A stretch of 64,000 nt of DNA from positions 2,268,001 through 2,332,000 of the forward strand of contig JAZGTN010000058.1 of assembly GCA_037783415.1 (NCBI GenBank). Direction: 5' to 3'. The position numbers were made by a program, and so were the translations under genes. Positions 1-11,598 of the stretch are shown piece by piece. This DNA is from Leptasterias polaris (lineage: Eukaryota; Echinodermata; Asteroidea; Forcipulatida; Asteriidae). The notes beneath the pieces are model-generated. The model was not told where the DNA came from. It saw nothing but the letters and a program-made list of their open reading frames with translations, and did no database searches. Numbering within the stretch: position 1 is the stretch's first letter; each line of letters starts with the position of its first letter.

Positions 1-560
1 GTAATTGACCTTTGACTTCTTGAGTTTGCATCAACATTATGAAATAACAATAGAAATTGCAAAGTCTGTCCAGTGGTGCTAACTATTTTTTCATCAGAAA
101 CTTTATGTTTTTATGAAGTAAAATGAGTATCCTGGAAAAATTACACCGACATAAAGAATTACTAAATTCTTAGAGATGACCTTTGACCTTGAAATGAGTC
201 AAAAAAGCCAACATTGGCATAACTGTTTGTCACATATTGGCATAACTGTTTGTCACATTGATTTACGATCATATAATGTGTCAGTTTCACCTATGAACAA
301 GTAAATATAACAAACTGTACATTTGCCCAAGTAATGGGGCAATTTGTAAAATTCATTGATCATTTGACCTTTGACCTTGAAGAGGCCAAACATACTTTCA
401 GTTTTTTAGCAACAAATACATACGGACTTGGCTTGAATTGAAATTATCTTGCTTGAAAGTTACCATGTGTCTCAGTGTCACCCAAGAAACAGGAAATATG
501 ACTATGAACATCTCCCTGGGTATTGTTGTATTATTTATAAAGTTGACCTTTGACCTAAAA
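1..560. repeat. Degenerate tandem repeat, about 180-bp unit, with DR1-like motif
   Basis: The motif tgacctttgacc (or a close variant) recurs near 6, 175, 365 and 543, a spacing of about 170-185 bp. Surrounding sequence is similar but diverged, so this reads as an old tandem array cut by the window start. A smaller direct duplication (cataactgtttgtcacat) lies at about 218-260. The reverse complement of the motif, aggtcaaaggtca, is the DR1 consensus for nuclear receptors such as RXR/HNF4; whether this is functional is unknown. Short open frames here look spurious. Confidence 0.6.
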
Positions 561-1028
561 ACAATGGAATTGTGGGAAATTGCTATAGTTTCGCTTGTTA
601 CCAACTTTTATTCAGAATTGCATTTGAAATGCACACAAATACACACAGTTTTGTACTTGTGAAGTCGTGTTTTCAGCCTGAAGGAATAAATGTTTATACA
701 AATGCAGCAACCCTCTCCTGAACTGTTTCCTTGAAGTTATGAAAAAAGTTATGTGGGCTTGAATGAAATACACTGTATAATTTACAATTAAAACCAAGTG
801 AAAAGTCGATCAACAAACGTTTATGTACCCTGCTCTTCCTGTGAATCCTCATGTTGCATTTTTCTTCGGTACAAATAATTAGCTAATCTTATTCGCTGTG
901 ACCCTCAAAAAGGGTGAACATTTACATAAACCCTGTTGTCAAAAATTGACAATCTAGTTATCTTTATACACATTTACATTGGTCCGGAACAAGGTTAGCA
1001 GAATACTTAGACTATTGGAAGATGGGAT

Positions 1029-3666
1029 TTATTGCTCAATATGCCATTCAGCAAAACAGTGGTTTCTACACAAGTTCACTGAGCATGTAGAACAACCAAA
1101 TGTCGTCTGGACTGATAGGTTGCCCTCCGTCATCCTGCCATTGTGCTTACAGCATACACATATTCGCTTCCTATCTCCAAACTGAACCAGAGGATGGCCA
1201 GGGAGTGCATCCTTTGTCACGGTTCGTGATACTGGTCGCTTGACAAGACCTACTGATGTCCTCTTGCGAGATGTGAAGTCATCCATCAACTGGTGTATGA
1301 TTGAAGTCTTGAAGGCCTTCAGTGACCAACTCCGCTTTTCTTTCTTATGTGGTCGTGTTGACAATTCCCACAGGATGTATGCATTCACAAGTGCCTGGTT
1401 GATCAATCCCCAAAACAAGTACTATTCCACCAACGTCTCCCCATTCGTCCAACTTTGTAGTACGAACGGTACTGATCACAGTGGTCAACTCCCCCCAATG
1501 TACTTGTTGTACATAACGATGACGGAAGGAATGGTTATCATTTCATCTTGTCGAAACTTTGTGCGGGCCCTCTCAACATCAGCGCCATCATTGTTGGTAG
1601 CTATGGTGTAAACATTCCTCTTATCTTTCCAGTTCGTGACGATTATTTGGGTGTGATCCATCTGCCACTTGACACTCTCATATTTTTTCAGATTCACATT
1701 CTGTAGCTGTCTTGGTATGCCTACCCTGTCTTTCCTCAATGTTCCGCAGTAGTAAGTATCAGCTGAAAAAAGATCCTCCACAAGAGGCAGAGATGAGAAG
1801 AAGTTATCTGCAAAAAGCTGGTGATGTTGCATGAGGTAGTGTTGCATAAGTTCCATCACGACTGTATATGCTAATCCTAAGTCTTGTATCAGGTCGGTGT
1901 TGGCGGCACGTCCTGTATAAACACGAAATGTCAAGCAGTAGCCGGTGATTGAGTCACATAGGAGCCACAATTTTATTCCCCATTTTGTTGGTTTTTTGGG
2001 CATATACTGTTTCCATAACAGTCTCCCATTGTACTTTATCATAGCTTCATCTACGGATAAATTTTGTCCAGGGATCAGCATTTGTCGGAAATTCTCATCA
2101 AGCTTGTCGACAAATTTACGCACTTTGTTGATCCGGTCATCATTATCAATGGGGTCAGCTGGATTACTACAGTGAAAGAACTGTGATAATTTTTCATACC
2201 TGTTTTTAGACATGCGTGAGGCTATGAAGCTGTCATTCATCATGGGGTCACTGCTCCAGTAGTCATTGTACTCTGGCATTTGTTTCAACCCCATGAGGAT
2301 GTTTATACCAACAAAGGCTTTTATTTCATCTTCATTAGTGGGTTTCCAGTATTGGTCAGATGTAGCATATTCATTGTTCAGATCTGGTATGATTGGTGGC
2401 CTTTTGCAGACAGCATTCATATTAGTATTGTATGCCAACGAATCAAAGAAATCATTCCCAACAAGGCAGAGAAAAAAATCCAACTCTTTTGCATCAAACG
2501 GAAGGTTGCACTGGGGCCCCGGGGTTTCTGTGTAGGGATGAATGATGGGAGCAGTCAAGGTGTTTGACCATCCTGCTGGAGGGGCAGTGTCACCATTTTG
2601 TCCTCTGCCTCTTCCACCACGCCCTCTACCCCTACCACCTTGACCATTTCCACGTTGACCTCTGCCACCCTGACCTCTGCCACCATGACCTCTGCCTCTA
2701 CGCCGACTGGGACCAGGGGTATATTCATCGCTATCAATATCATCAATGACATCATCAGCATTGCTTGCATCATCGCCAGAATCTTCGGGACTTACTATGA
2801 AGTCATCATCACTACTCGAAATAATCTAGAAAACAAGACAAAAGAAATTTTTGTTAACTTTACAATTGTTTTTCATTTAGTATGGAATGTTTCTTACATT
2901 GCCTTTTTTTCTCTTATTTTGAAGGTAAGGCATATATCACAGACGAGTCTTATTCGGTTTGTATTTTTGTTTTTATGCTTGGCTTGTTTCATTGACATGA
3001 TAAATTTGTGCATACATTTCTTTCCTTGATACAACCAAAATAAAGTCAAAGAAACCTGGTTGTGAAACTTTGCTACAATTTTTTTATTATCAAGATGATT
3101 GGGTACAGTAAAATAGACTAATCAAACATAGCCAAACATTCAATTTAGTTTTGCTTGTCGTAAGGGCTACTAACAATATTGACAATTAGAGAGAAAGAAA
3201 AAATAAAAATAAAAAAATGCTCAAAACATTGTTCATTTTGCACTATTTTTTTTTTTTTTTAAAGAAATTACCATACACCCGTTTCAATGATATTATTATG
3301 TGACGTAATTTAGAAAATAATAGAATGTTTTAGGGGTGATAACAAATTTTTATAAGCATGTTTACTATACATACAATACAAATACAAACAATAACATGCA
3401 GACGGAAAATCCAAAACGTCAACGTAAACAATCTGACGACTGCCTACATATTTTTAGGTGGTTTTCATTCAATGGAGGACGGAAATATTGGCTTATATCT
3501 TTCACAATTTGAAGCTTTGAATATCATAAAATAAAAAAACGATTACCTGTGAAACTTCAATGTCACTTGCATCAAATTGTAGATCCAAATTGTCATCATC
3601 GTCATCGGAACCATCTACGACAACATGCATAGATTCTTGAAGCGTCAATCGGGAAGTGGCGGCCAT
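1029..3666 (-). pseudogene. piggyBac-family transposase, two exons, frameshifted
   Basis: A cut-and-paste DDE transposase of the piggyBac (PGBD) family. Exon 1 runs 3666-3547 (ATG, 40 codons, acidic) and ends at a GTAATC donor. The intron 3546-2826 ends in a pyrimidine-rich tract plus TAG, and exon 2 starts at 2825 in the same phase. Exon 2 encodes an acidic stretch, an RG-rich block of about 35 residues, then the DDE domain: VDEAMIKYNGR (first Asp, near residue 299) and ADNFFSS (second Asp). At 1491-1496 a run of six G shifts the frame just before the motif GGVDxxDQ (third and fourth Asp), and a second shift near 1425 restores it. The C-terminal part (to 1029) carries the family's cysteine-rich zinc domain (CVCC...CSTC...CRNHC). 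Splice sites and domains are seen directly; loss of function is inferred from the two frameshifts. Confidence 0.85.
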
Positions 3667-3890
3667 TTTTGCCGATGGTTGCCTAGCGCCGCGGTGCGGT
3701 GAACTCGAGTGTAATTTATTGACACTTGACCTTTGAACGGGGATTACGTAATTTTTTTAAATGGCAACAGTATTTTTTTTTTGTAGCATTGGAAAGGGGA
3801 ACTCCCAACCTTCCTATCAATGTATGACACTTGGTGGCGCTATTCATCAAATTGCTCTGTTAAAGCAATGAAAAAGCGAAATGATTCTCG

Positions 3891-3959
3891 GGCGGTTTCG
3901 GGCGGAACAGTGAGTAATAGGCCTGGCGGTTTCGGGCGGAACAGTGACTAAAGGGTTAA
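3891..3959. repeat. Presumed piggyBac end: subterminal repeat, CCCTTT end and TTAA
   Basis: Two direct copies of ggcggtttcgggcggaacag start at 3891 and 3925 (34-bp period). The second runs into actaaaggg followed by TTAA at 3956-3959. Read outward-in on the minus strand this is TTAA-CCCTTTAGT, the usual form of a piggyBac terminus, and it lies about 290 bp upstream of the transposase start at 3666. I did not find a matching inverted end on the other side of the gene (before 1029), so the element may be truncated or its other end degenerate. Confidence 0.55.
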
Positions 3960-4221
3960 AGTAGTTTTCTCGATTTCGATACGTAAAAGACTTGAAAAGT
4001 CTACTTGAAAATTCAATTTGCATCTGGATGTTCTTTAGTTTGATGGGCAAACAGCATCGTATGAGTTTACACCCCAAAAAAGGTTTTTGGGAGAAGGGTT
4101 GAAGTGTTTACTTGTTTCTGAGTTTTTTTTCCCTTGCATTTTGAAGCAATAAATTGTATATTCCATTGGTCTCGAACCGGGTCCGGGCTCAGAAAATATC
4201 CACCGTTGGGTCGTCCCATTG

Positions 4222-5147
4222 GAAGATCCCAGCAAGTGTACCGAAATTCGGCCGGGTGGTATAAACACAGGTTATCTTGGGCGCAAATTCAAGATCATCT
4301 ACTTTGATATCTCTATAAACGAGGTGTACAAATGGCTCAAATGCTCAGGTAAATTGTTATTGGGAGTTTCTGCCAATGTCTTTTAATACATGCAATGGCT
4401 TAAATATTTGTTAAATAAAATTTGTTTGTCCTTTCCTGTTTACTTAAGTTATTAAACGGGATTCGTAGAACTGACAAAAAGGTCGCAGAGGGTGTCAAAC
4501 TTTGAGTGAAAAATCATAATACATTAAACAACGAATTTGTAAAATGGTTGGATTAATTCATTTTGTGAGTCAGGAGAAAGTAATGAATAATAAAACAAGC
4601 ACAAAGTTCATATTTGTATACAAAATGACCTTAAGTTTGGTCCCGTAACATCCGTAAGGAGCTGTGCAGAATGATCATTTAATACACAGTTTTCTTGAGG
4701 AAATATTTCACACACACAAAAAAGTTCATCTATTTGAGTAAACTGTCAAAAAAAAAAAAACCTTTTAGGTATTTTCTCCTTAGCAATCCTTAAATAGATC
4801 TTGTTCACCCGTTCCCCTTTTTAAATAACCACATATTAGTTTTTCATTTTATATCTTGCAATAATTAAAATAGCCTGGCAGGCAGTGAAGAGCAGTTTAC
4901 CACAGCAGTGCCCACCGAAGACAGGCCATCAATCTCTGGCCCTCGTCCACCACCGAATGATGAGTCTCTCATTTTAAATACTTGCAATAACGACATAGCG
5001 AGGTCTGCAGACCCTAACGATTGCACTATTTATTTCGTTTGGAACAAGATAATCCAAAAGTCATGCGAGGATTTGTGTTTCAATCCTGACAAAAATTTAT
5101 GTGACAACCCTTTTGACATTGATTGCAAAACCGATTATGAGGCTTGA
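4222..5147 (+). pseudogene. CBM14 (peritrophin-A) chitin-binding gene fragment, copy 1
   Basis: Two exons are visible. Exon 1 (to 4348, donor GTAAAT) encodes PSKCTEIRPGG through YFDIS and VYKWL. Exon 2 (about 4874-5147) encodes a Ser/Thr/Pro linker and then a cysteine-spaced module with ADPNDCTIYF, FNPDKNLCD and DIDC, which fits the six-cysteine chitin-binding CBM14 fold of chitinases and peritrophins. The third cysteine position is Trp (IYFVWNK). Relative to the second copy at 37.2 kb, exon 2 lacks four bases at its start, which breaks the splice phase, and exon 1 lacks several codons and is preceded by about 180 bp absent from that copy. The upstream domain may resemble FAM3/ILEI-type domains, but this is weak. 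Likely a decayed gene fragment. Confidence 0.6.
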
Positions 5148-6023
5148 AAACAAGAAACACGATCAGAAAGTATCAAATAAATATTTATTTTAAGCCCTAA
5201 CTAGCTGTGCGTGGCGAGAAACTAATTTGTTTGGCTTCTTGGTCTACCCAGCTACTGTTACACTGGACAAATATCGCTCAAGTGTTAACATCATATATAC
5301 TTTCTTTTGTAACGTCACTTTCCGAATTTTGCAAACCAAGAATGGGAAAATTTTGGAAGCAAAACATGCAAAACAAAAACATACGGACAAACCTTGTTAC
5401 AAAGTATTACAAATCATTGTTGAAGTTGGATGAAACATGGCAACCAATAACGGGATTTATTTTTATTAATTTTTTTGAAAGTTTACAAAAAACGTTGAAT
5501 TTGGCACAACCAAGTAACACGATTTAATGTTTTGATACATGCCACACACAGACGCATTATTTGGTCAGCAGTATAATATTGAATAATTTTATAGTCTAGC
5601 TTTAAGTTTTAACGCTACAACATTTGTACATTATGTAATCATTTTGTTATGACCTAGAATACGGTACAAATTTAATAACATCTAATTCAGTTTACTTTTT
5701 GCAAGGGGGAAAATGAGTCATGCAAAACAAGAAACACCACTGACTAAAAAGGGCAGAGACGTCGGGTTTGAAAGGTAAAAAGGGACGCCCAATATATTAT
5801 TGGGTTATTAGATTATTAGTTTATTAGACTATTAGACAAAAGTGCCAAACAGAATTCAAATCATAGCTTATACAGAGGCGTCAATAGACAATACAGTTGG
5901 CTTTCTACTAAGTAGCCCAACATTGCATCTAGATGTAGTCCATACTGTTACAAACCTCACATTGATCCTTATGACTTCCTAGATCCCTCTTTCGAGTAGC
6001 CAATAATTGTTCAATGTAACAAC
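5148..6023. other. No gene seen
   Basis: AT-rich sequence downstream of the chitin-binding fragment. It continues the segment duplicated at 38.2-38.6 kb up to about 5.5 kb. Open frames are short and without recognisable domains. Confidence 0.5.
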
Positions 6024-6440
6024 TTAAAGGTAATCTACAGGATTGGTAAGATTGAGAAATATAAAATAAAATAAAACTTCACAGTTTTACACCAAACTTA
6101 CATGGTATATAGATGGTCATGGTAGAAAACTTCTCTTAAAATATTTTTCCTTGAAATGCTATAGTTTTCGAGAAATGAGTAAAACGATTGCTTTTTATCA
6201 CGCGCGATAAAAACGTTGTGTTTTTTTTAAATTCGTTAAATGCTGCCCTCACACAACCAATGAAAGTTATTTATAATTCTCAATTGGTACGATTTATCAT
6301 TCGCAAATGGATGCAGTGTCATGAAAGTGTGCGCAGTGCCGAGATTGCGAGGCAAGCTGTCAATCGAAACGTGGTCGTAAACGCACGTCGTGTGTAGTAG
6401 TGTAGACAGTGCACAGTGGCCATCGCTAAGTCTTTTTGCA

Positions 6441-9400
6441 ATGGAAGACGGAAAACGAAAGAGAATGCTAACGGATAGTGCTAGGAAAAGGTCAAAAATA
6501 TCTTCAAGCAGACAGTACAGGGCCCGACAGAGGCTCATCGTCGAGAACATCAAGCTTCCAGAGTGCCAATGCGGAGCTTGCGAAAATATTGCTTGATTTG
6601 CATGACGGGTGAGTGTTCCTTCCTCAAGTCAAATGGTTACTGAATTGAAATACCAAAATCATTGTTTCTAATTTAAACCCATAGAACTTTGCAGTCATCT
6701 TCTTGAGGTATGTACCTGTTGCCTAAACAAAAATGAATGTTTTACCTATTGGAAAACACAAAACCCGGCGCTTGGCCCTGGCCCTGTCAATTAATTATAC
6801 CCTCCAGAGGCTCCAGTCCATTGTTGACTTAGTTAATAGTTGTAGGGTATGCTGGTTTGAACAGCACACACATCCATGTATCGACGATCACATTCACAGT
6901 TTCACACGCCTATGCTCATTGTGGTCCAGTTTTGTAGCCCCTGAACTTCAGGGTATTTTCAATGTTAAAATATAATGTGTATCATTAAGTAACAGAGGAA
7001 ACAAAGCAAACTGGAAAATATTTTTCCTTGATGATCATCATGATGGGTAAATCTAATCTAACTCAACTGTGTATAAACAATTAACATGCCATCGTAGAAC
7101 AAAGAATCACATTTACGATTTATAAAGTTTAAGTTAGTTTGAACATGGAATGTAATTACTTTTAACTTTACTTTGATTAAAATGTTCATATGATTATATT
7201 TCGACTTGTTCTGGTGAAAGTACAACATGTTTTAATACAATGTAGTTGTGATAATCGTAACCCTCCATTCCATCTTCCGGATGCTTTCTTCATAGAAGTG
7301 CCCTTCCAGTCTTCCACCATCACCACGTCCTCTGGTGATATCCACCCCCATTGCTCATATATGCAAGGATACACATCTGGATCCTCCGAAGCGTAAGTTA
7401 CAAGCTTATTTTTCTATTGTTACATCCAAAAACAATTTATGGTGAAAGTGTATGATATATTAAGCCAATCAGTGTTTAGTTAAATTACAGTTATACAATA
7501 CAGGGGGCAGTACAGTATTGAGTCTGCATTTTACGAGCATTACAGTGGTATGCTGTTTGTATACAGTACAGTACAGTGATTGATATAATAAGGTTTAGTC
7601 TTGACTCTTGAGTTGAAGGTAAAGTCATGAAGATTCAGTGGAAGAAGCTTGCTCAGCTAGTACAAACTGACTTCTTGTCCCTATTCAAGCCTAATCACAA
7701 TTTTCTATCAGTTTGACTCATCTTGGACAACATCTTTGTCGCAGGCAAAACTTAAAACATAAAGTTGTAGTACACAAAATTGAAGAAATAAGTGATGGTG
7801 GGAGAACACACAAATGTGGAGTGTTCCCCTTGAGCTGCCAGGCTGCTATCTGAAGTCAATTACAGGGGTGACTAACCACACTACCAAGGATTATGCAAGA
7901 GGGTTAATTGTTTATTACAAAGGATTCCTAAGAAATTAACTAAGGGGGTGCTAGCAGCTAGAACTTAGAAGAGCTTAAGTTGGAAATTATAAACAGTAAA
8001 AGGGTAATAAAACTCTAACATAGACACTTGGTCTCCTACTGAACAAAGGTTTTTCTACACCTGTTACATGAACAATTTCCCTTTTGTAGTAAATTGCTTC
8101 ACCAAATAATTTGTGCTACTACATGTAGCTATCAAAACTTTAATATCACTTAATACTGTACAAAATTGTTTTTCCTTTTAATATTCATTTAGATGCAAAC
8201 TGCAAAAAATAAGTTATTTTTGATTATATAATTCACACAAAACACAAAGATCCTTGCCACTTGATCGGTGGAACTTACATCACGTGGTATTCAATATTAC
8301 TCCCATCCGTGTCAGCGATCAAAAATTCCTAGAGTGGGGAATAGTAATTCCTATTGAACAGTTGGGACCATCTTTGCATACAGTCTACGTCCCATTTCTA
8401 TATGGAGTCATCCACGTTGTTTCGTAAGGGGGTGGGGTCAGAATTTTAAAAATGTGGGATGGACAAGGAACTGTGTCTACTGTGATTATATTAAAAAAGT
8501 ATTGAGTGGCATTAATTTGTGGAATGAGAGGAGTATTACGCTCGGTAAATTTTTGACGTTCCATTTCACGAGACGAACAGTCAAAATTGTGCCTTGGGAT
8601 AATATTCCTCCCGTTCCACTCGCCCACCTGAGCCACTCGATATTTGTTTTATAATATTCTCTTAAATGATCCTTTCCTTTCACTTCAGTATCAGTGTCAA
8701 CTACAAGATATCAGGGCAGTTTGTTTACCCCGAGGAGCTCGAGAGTGACATCGCTCTAGAAGATGACGATTTGTGGGAGTCAGTTACTTGTCGAAAAGGG
8801 TAAGGAATTAGTTTTGGTCTTGTAAATGAGAGGAGTCGTTTTGATGAAAAGTTCACATTTCAGTGTATGTTTTGTTAGGAGTGTACTTCAATGCCCTATG
8901 AAGGACAATGTGGGACTTTCTTGATTCTAAATATTGTGCCATATTCTAACTCATTGTGCCTCTCTAGTTTTTAACTTTACCTTCTCTGAAATTTTCAAAA
9001 AGAAACCTCTTCGGTAATATGTTTTGTTGAAAATGTCAACAATGAATAAAATGAAACAAGATACTATGAAAGAACAGTTATGTTTATATTAATTAACCCT
9101 CCTACTGTTCGTAACATTTTCAAGTGAGTTGACCAACCATTTGAAACCATTCAACTGCCAAAGTAGTGTATGGTGGCACAACTGTGCACAGAACTAACTG
9201 TGTACTGTGTACATGCATTCACTCATGGTATCATATTACAAGGCTGGCATAGCATATCTATCATTCAAAACCACAGTGAATGGTATTGAATGGTCAGACA
9301 GCAAGAGGGTTAATGGCTGGCTGTATCCTCAATTACAGTAGAATTACTCAAACTGGGACAGTATTACAAAAATAATAAATTTTTGGATTTTGCAATTGTT

Positions 9401-9969
9401 ATTTTACAATGTTGTTCTTGTATGTTTGACTGATTGTTCTTTTGGATTTATTGTTGAAATTTTGTCACCATTAATTAATTAATTGATTAAGTCTTTGTGA
9501 TTTCTTTGTCCTCAACCTTTTACAATTTATTTTGGAATTTTTACGTTTTCAAAAAAGTATTACACATTTTGTAAGTCTTCTGGCTGCCATTCTTCAGATG
9601 TTTATTTTTTATGTTTAATGAATGATTGAATCAATCGTGCATTCAACTTGTGATATAAGCAAAATCAGTCTTGTATTTTTTTGTATAACTTGTAGAAAAA
9701 GCTGTAAAGGACTTGATGTAATCTCACAAGGCGAGGAAGTGCATGGTCAGGGCCATTCAGACAATAAGGAAGAAACCCCAGTAAGTGAGGACACTGATGT
9801 CTCATTCTCACGGTCAGGACTGCACCGAGTTATCAGTGATCCAACAGGATCAGAGAACACAGCCCTCTTTGTCATCACAGAGATGAGGTTGCGAGATTTG
9901 GCGGAGGAGGCACAATCTTTATGTACACGATGCAGTCATGCTGCCATGTTGTTCATTGTCTGTAATTAA
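6441..9969 (+). CDS. Spliced gene of unknown family inside the TTAA element
   Basis: Four exons with consistent splice phases: 6441-6608, 7246-7392, 8689-8799 and about 9696-9969 (stop TAA). Each junction has GT and AG and keeps the frame: GG|T, GC|T and GG|A. The product ends DLHDG, then CDNRNPPFHLPDAFFIEVPF, ISVNYKISGQFVYPEELESD, and a last exon with acidic and Ser-rich sequence closing in CTRCSHAAMLFIVCN. In exon 1 the frame that joins exon 2 is one base off the ATG at 6441 (MEDGKRKRMLTDSARKRSK, basic) and has an in-frame stop near 6473. Either a one-base indel lies in exon 1 or the true start is elsewhere. I do not recognise the family. Phase agreement across three introns is the main evidence that it is, or recently was, a real gene. 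An AATAAA follows at 10159. Confidence 0.5.
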
Positions 9970-10339
9970 AAAAGAAATATTATGCATGAAATAATGGTGT
10001 GTAGCTACAACATTTGTAGCCGAAAACACACTTTACCCAGAGGCAACAATGACTCGCGGTCAGGTCGACCATTCTCTTCTAAAAAACTCCAGTGAAAAAT
10101 AACACAGGTGCTTGTGTGTTGGGGAGGTGTGTTGGAGTTCCTAGGCTTTTCGGTATGGAATAAATGTGTTTATTTGACCTTGGTATTTTTTATTATTATT
10201 ATATTTTTTTAAATATGGTAATAACAAGATTATAAATTTGTGTGTAATAAAAACACAAACTGTACAAGTTTATAAAGAACTATTGCCACTGTTTCTAAAG
10301 CCATGCTTTATCTTTTGTTTAATTGAAACTAGGTAGGGT

Positions 10340-10538
10340 CAGTGGCGTAACAAGACATTTCATTTTTGGGGGGCAAGCGGGGAAGACACAATGTTTTTTG
10401 TTTTTTCTTTGGGGGGCAGTCTGATGTATCAAACCAATCATTTGTGCATTTGTTTGATTTCATTTGGGTGGGGGGGCGCAAGGGTTCTGAGTGGGGGGGG
10501 GGGGGGGGGCCTTATGCCCCCTTCTGGTTAGGCCACTG
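10340..10538. mobile_element. Small MITE with G-rich core
   Basis: Imperfect terminal inverted repeats: cagtggcgtaac at 10340 and gttaggccactg at 10527-10538. The core has several G runs, including about 19 G at 10491-10509. Related debris (ggcgcgtagccag followed by a G run) lies near 60134. Non-coding. Confidence 0.55.
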
Positions 10539-10621
10539 GGAAGGGTACATAATATGAGCAAATGTTCTTTTCTGGGGTTATTGATGGCTTAATTAAACTG
10601 TTCTGGAAAACGTTTACATAC

Positions 10622-11598
10622 CGGATGAACAGAAAGGCAGTTTTCGGGTGTGTTCCTGCAGCAGATACATTCCTGATCTGTTGGCATTTGTCTGCAGTTA
10701 CCACAGACACACCACTCCACATTTTGAGCAGGCTGTGGTAGTTCTGCATGCACATTCAATACGTCAAAAATCAGTCCTGGGCTCCTCTCGACAGTTTCCA
10801 GAAGCAGCTGCCTTACTGCTTCGTTTGACATGTTTGCAATGTCTTCCTAAAATAAAATAGTATTTTAAATTCATAATTACCAACAGATATGATCCTGTAC
10901 CAACTGCTAATTTTGTACTTTGTGAATTAGGTTAATATCAACCTGATGCTTTATGGTTGTACAAAAAAATGTTTTGACCATTTAGTTTATTTAGGCCTAG
11001 GCCTACTCAAAAACTATTTTTGTTTAATTAATCGTTTGTAATTAGTTATTTTCTTTACAATTGACAGTCACCAGGAATGACCCAAAAAATAGGTAACTTG
11101 TTGACATTGATGAAGGGTTGTAACTTTTGATGTCACATGCATTGGCATACATATGATCTATTCGAGAATAGAAATAACACCTTTTTATAGATTTGACTAT
11201 GGAACTGTTCCTAACATTACATGTCATGTCCTTATTGCATTTACTTTCCATACCCCATTTATATTATTGATAAATTAGCTGACATCAAGAACAATTTAAT
11301 TTTCAAAATAAAATGTAATCACACAGTTTGAATGCAGTTCTTTTTTTATCTTCTCTTGGATAGTTACCCTTAATCGTTGTTGCCTTTGCTCACGAAGATT
11401 CATAACTGCTTGTTCTTGCCCGGGTTGTATTGCTGCTCCCCTGCCCCTACCCCTCCTTCTTCTGACCCCCCGGCCTCCTCTAGTTGCCCTTCCAGTGCCT
11501 TCACTACCACCCCTTCCTCCTCTATCTCTCCCACGTCCTCTTCCCCTAGCCCTGCCCGACAGTCCTCTGCCTCGTCGGCCTCTTCCTCGGTTTGTTGT
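10622..11598 (-). CDS. RG-rich protein with P2X7-type C-terminal zinc domain (partial)
   Basis: Two exons in the same phase. Exon A (11598-11368, 77 codons) encodes an Arg/Gly-rich tract and then QEQAVMNLREQRQQRLR. Exon B (10846-10622, 75 codons) follows a TTTTAG acceptor and encodes EDIANMSNEAVRQLLLETVE, then a cysteine motif WCVCGNCRQMPTDQECICC and CLSVHP, ending at a GTATGT donor. The WCxCGxCxxMPT...CC pattern is that of the P2X purinoceptor 7 C-terminal cytoplasmic (ballast) domain. As far as I recall, many invertebrate genomes carry it as stand-alone, non-channel proteins, often repeat-associated. There are no membrane segments, so this is not an ion channel. The last exon was not found with confidence, nor was a start codon. 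The gene converges on the plus-strand gene ending at 9969. Confidence 0.6.
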
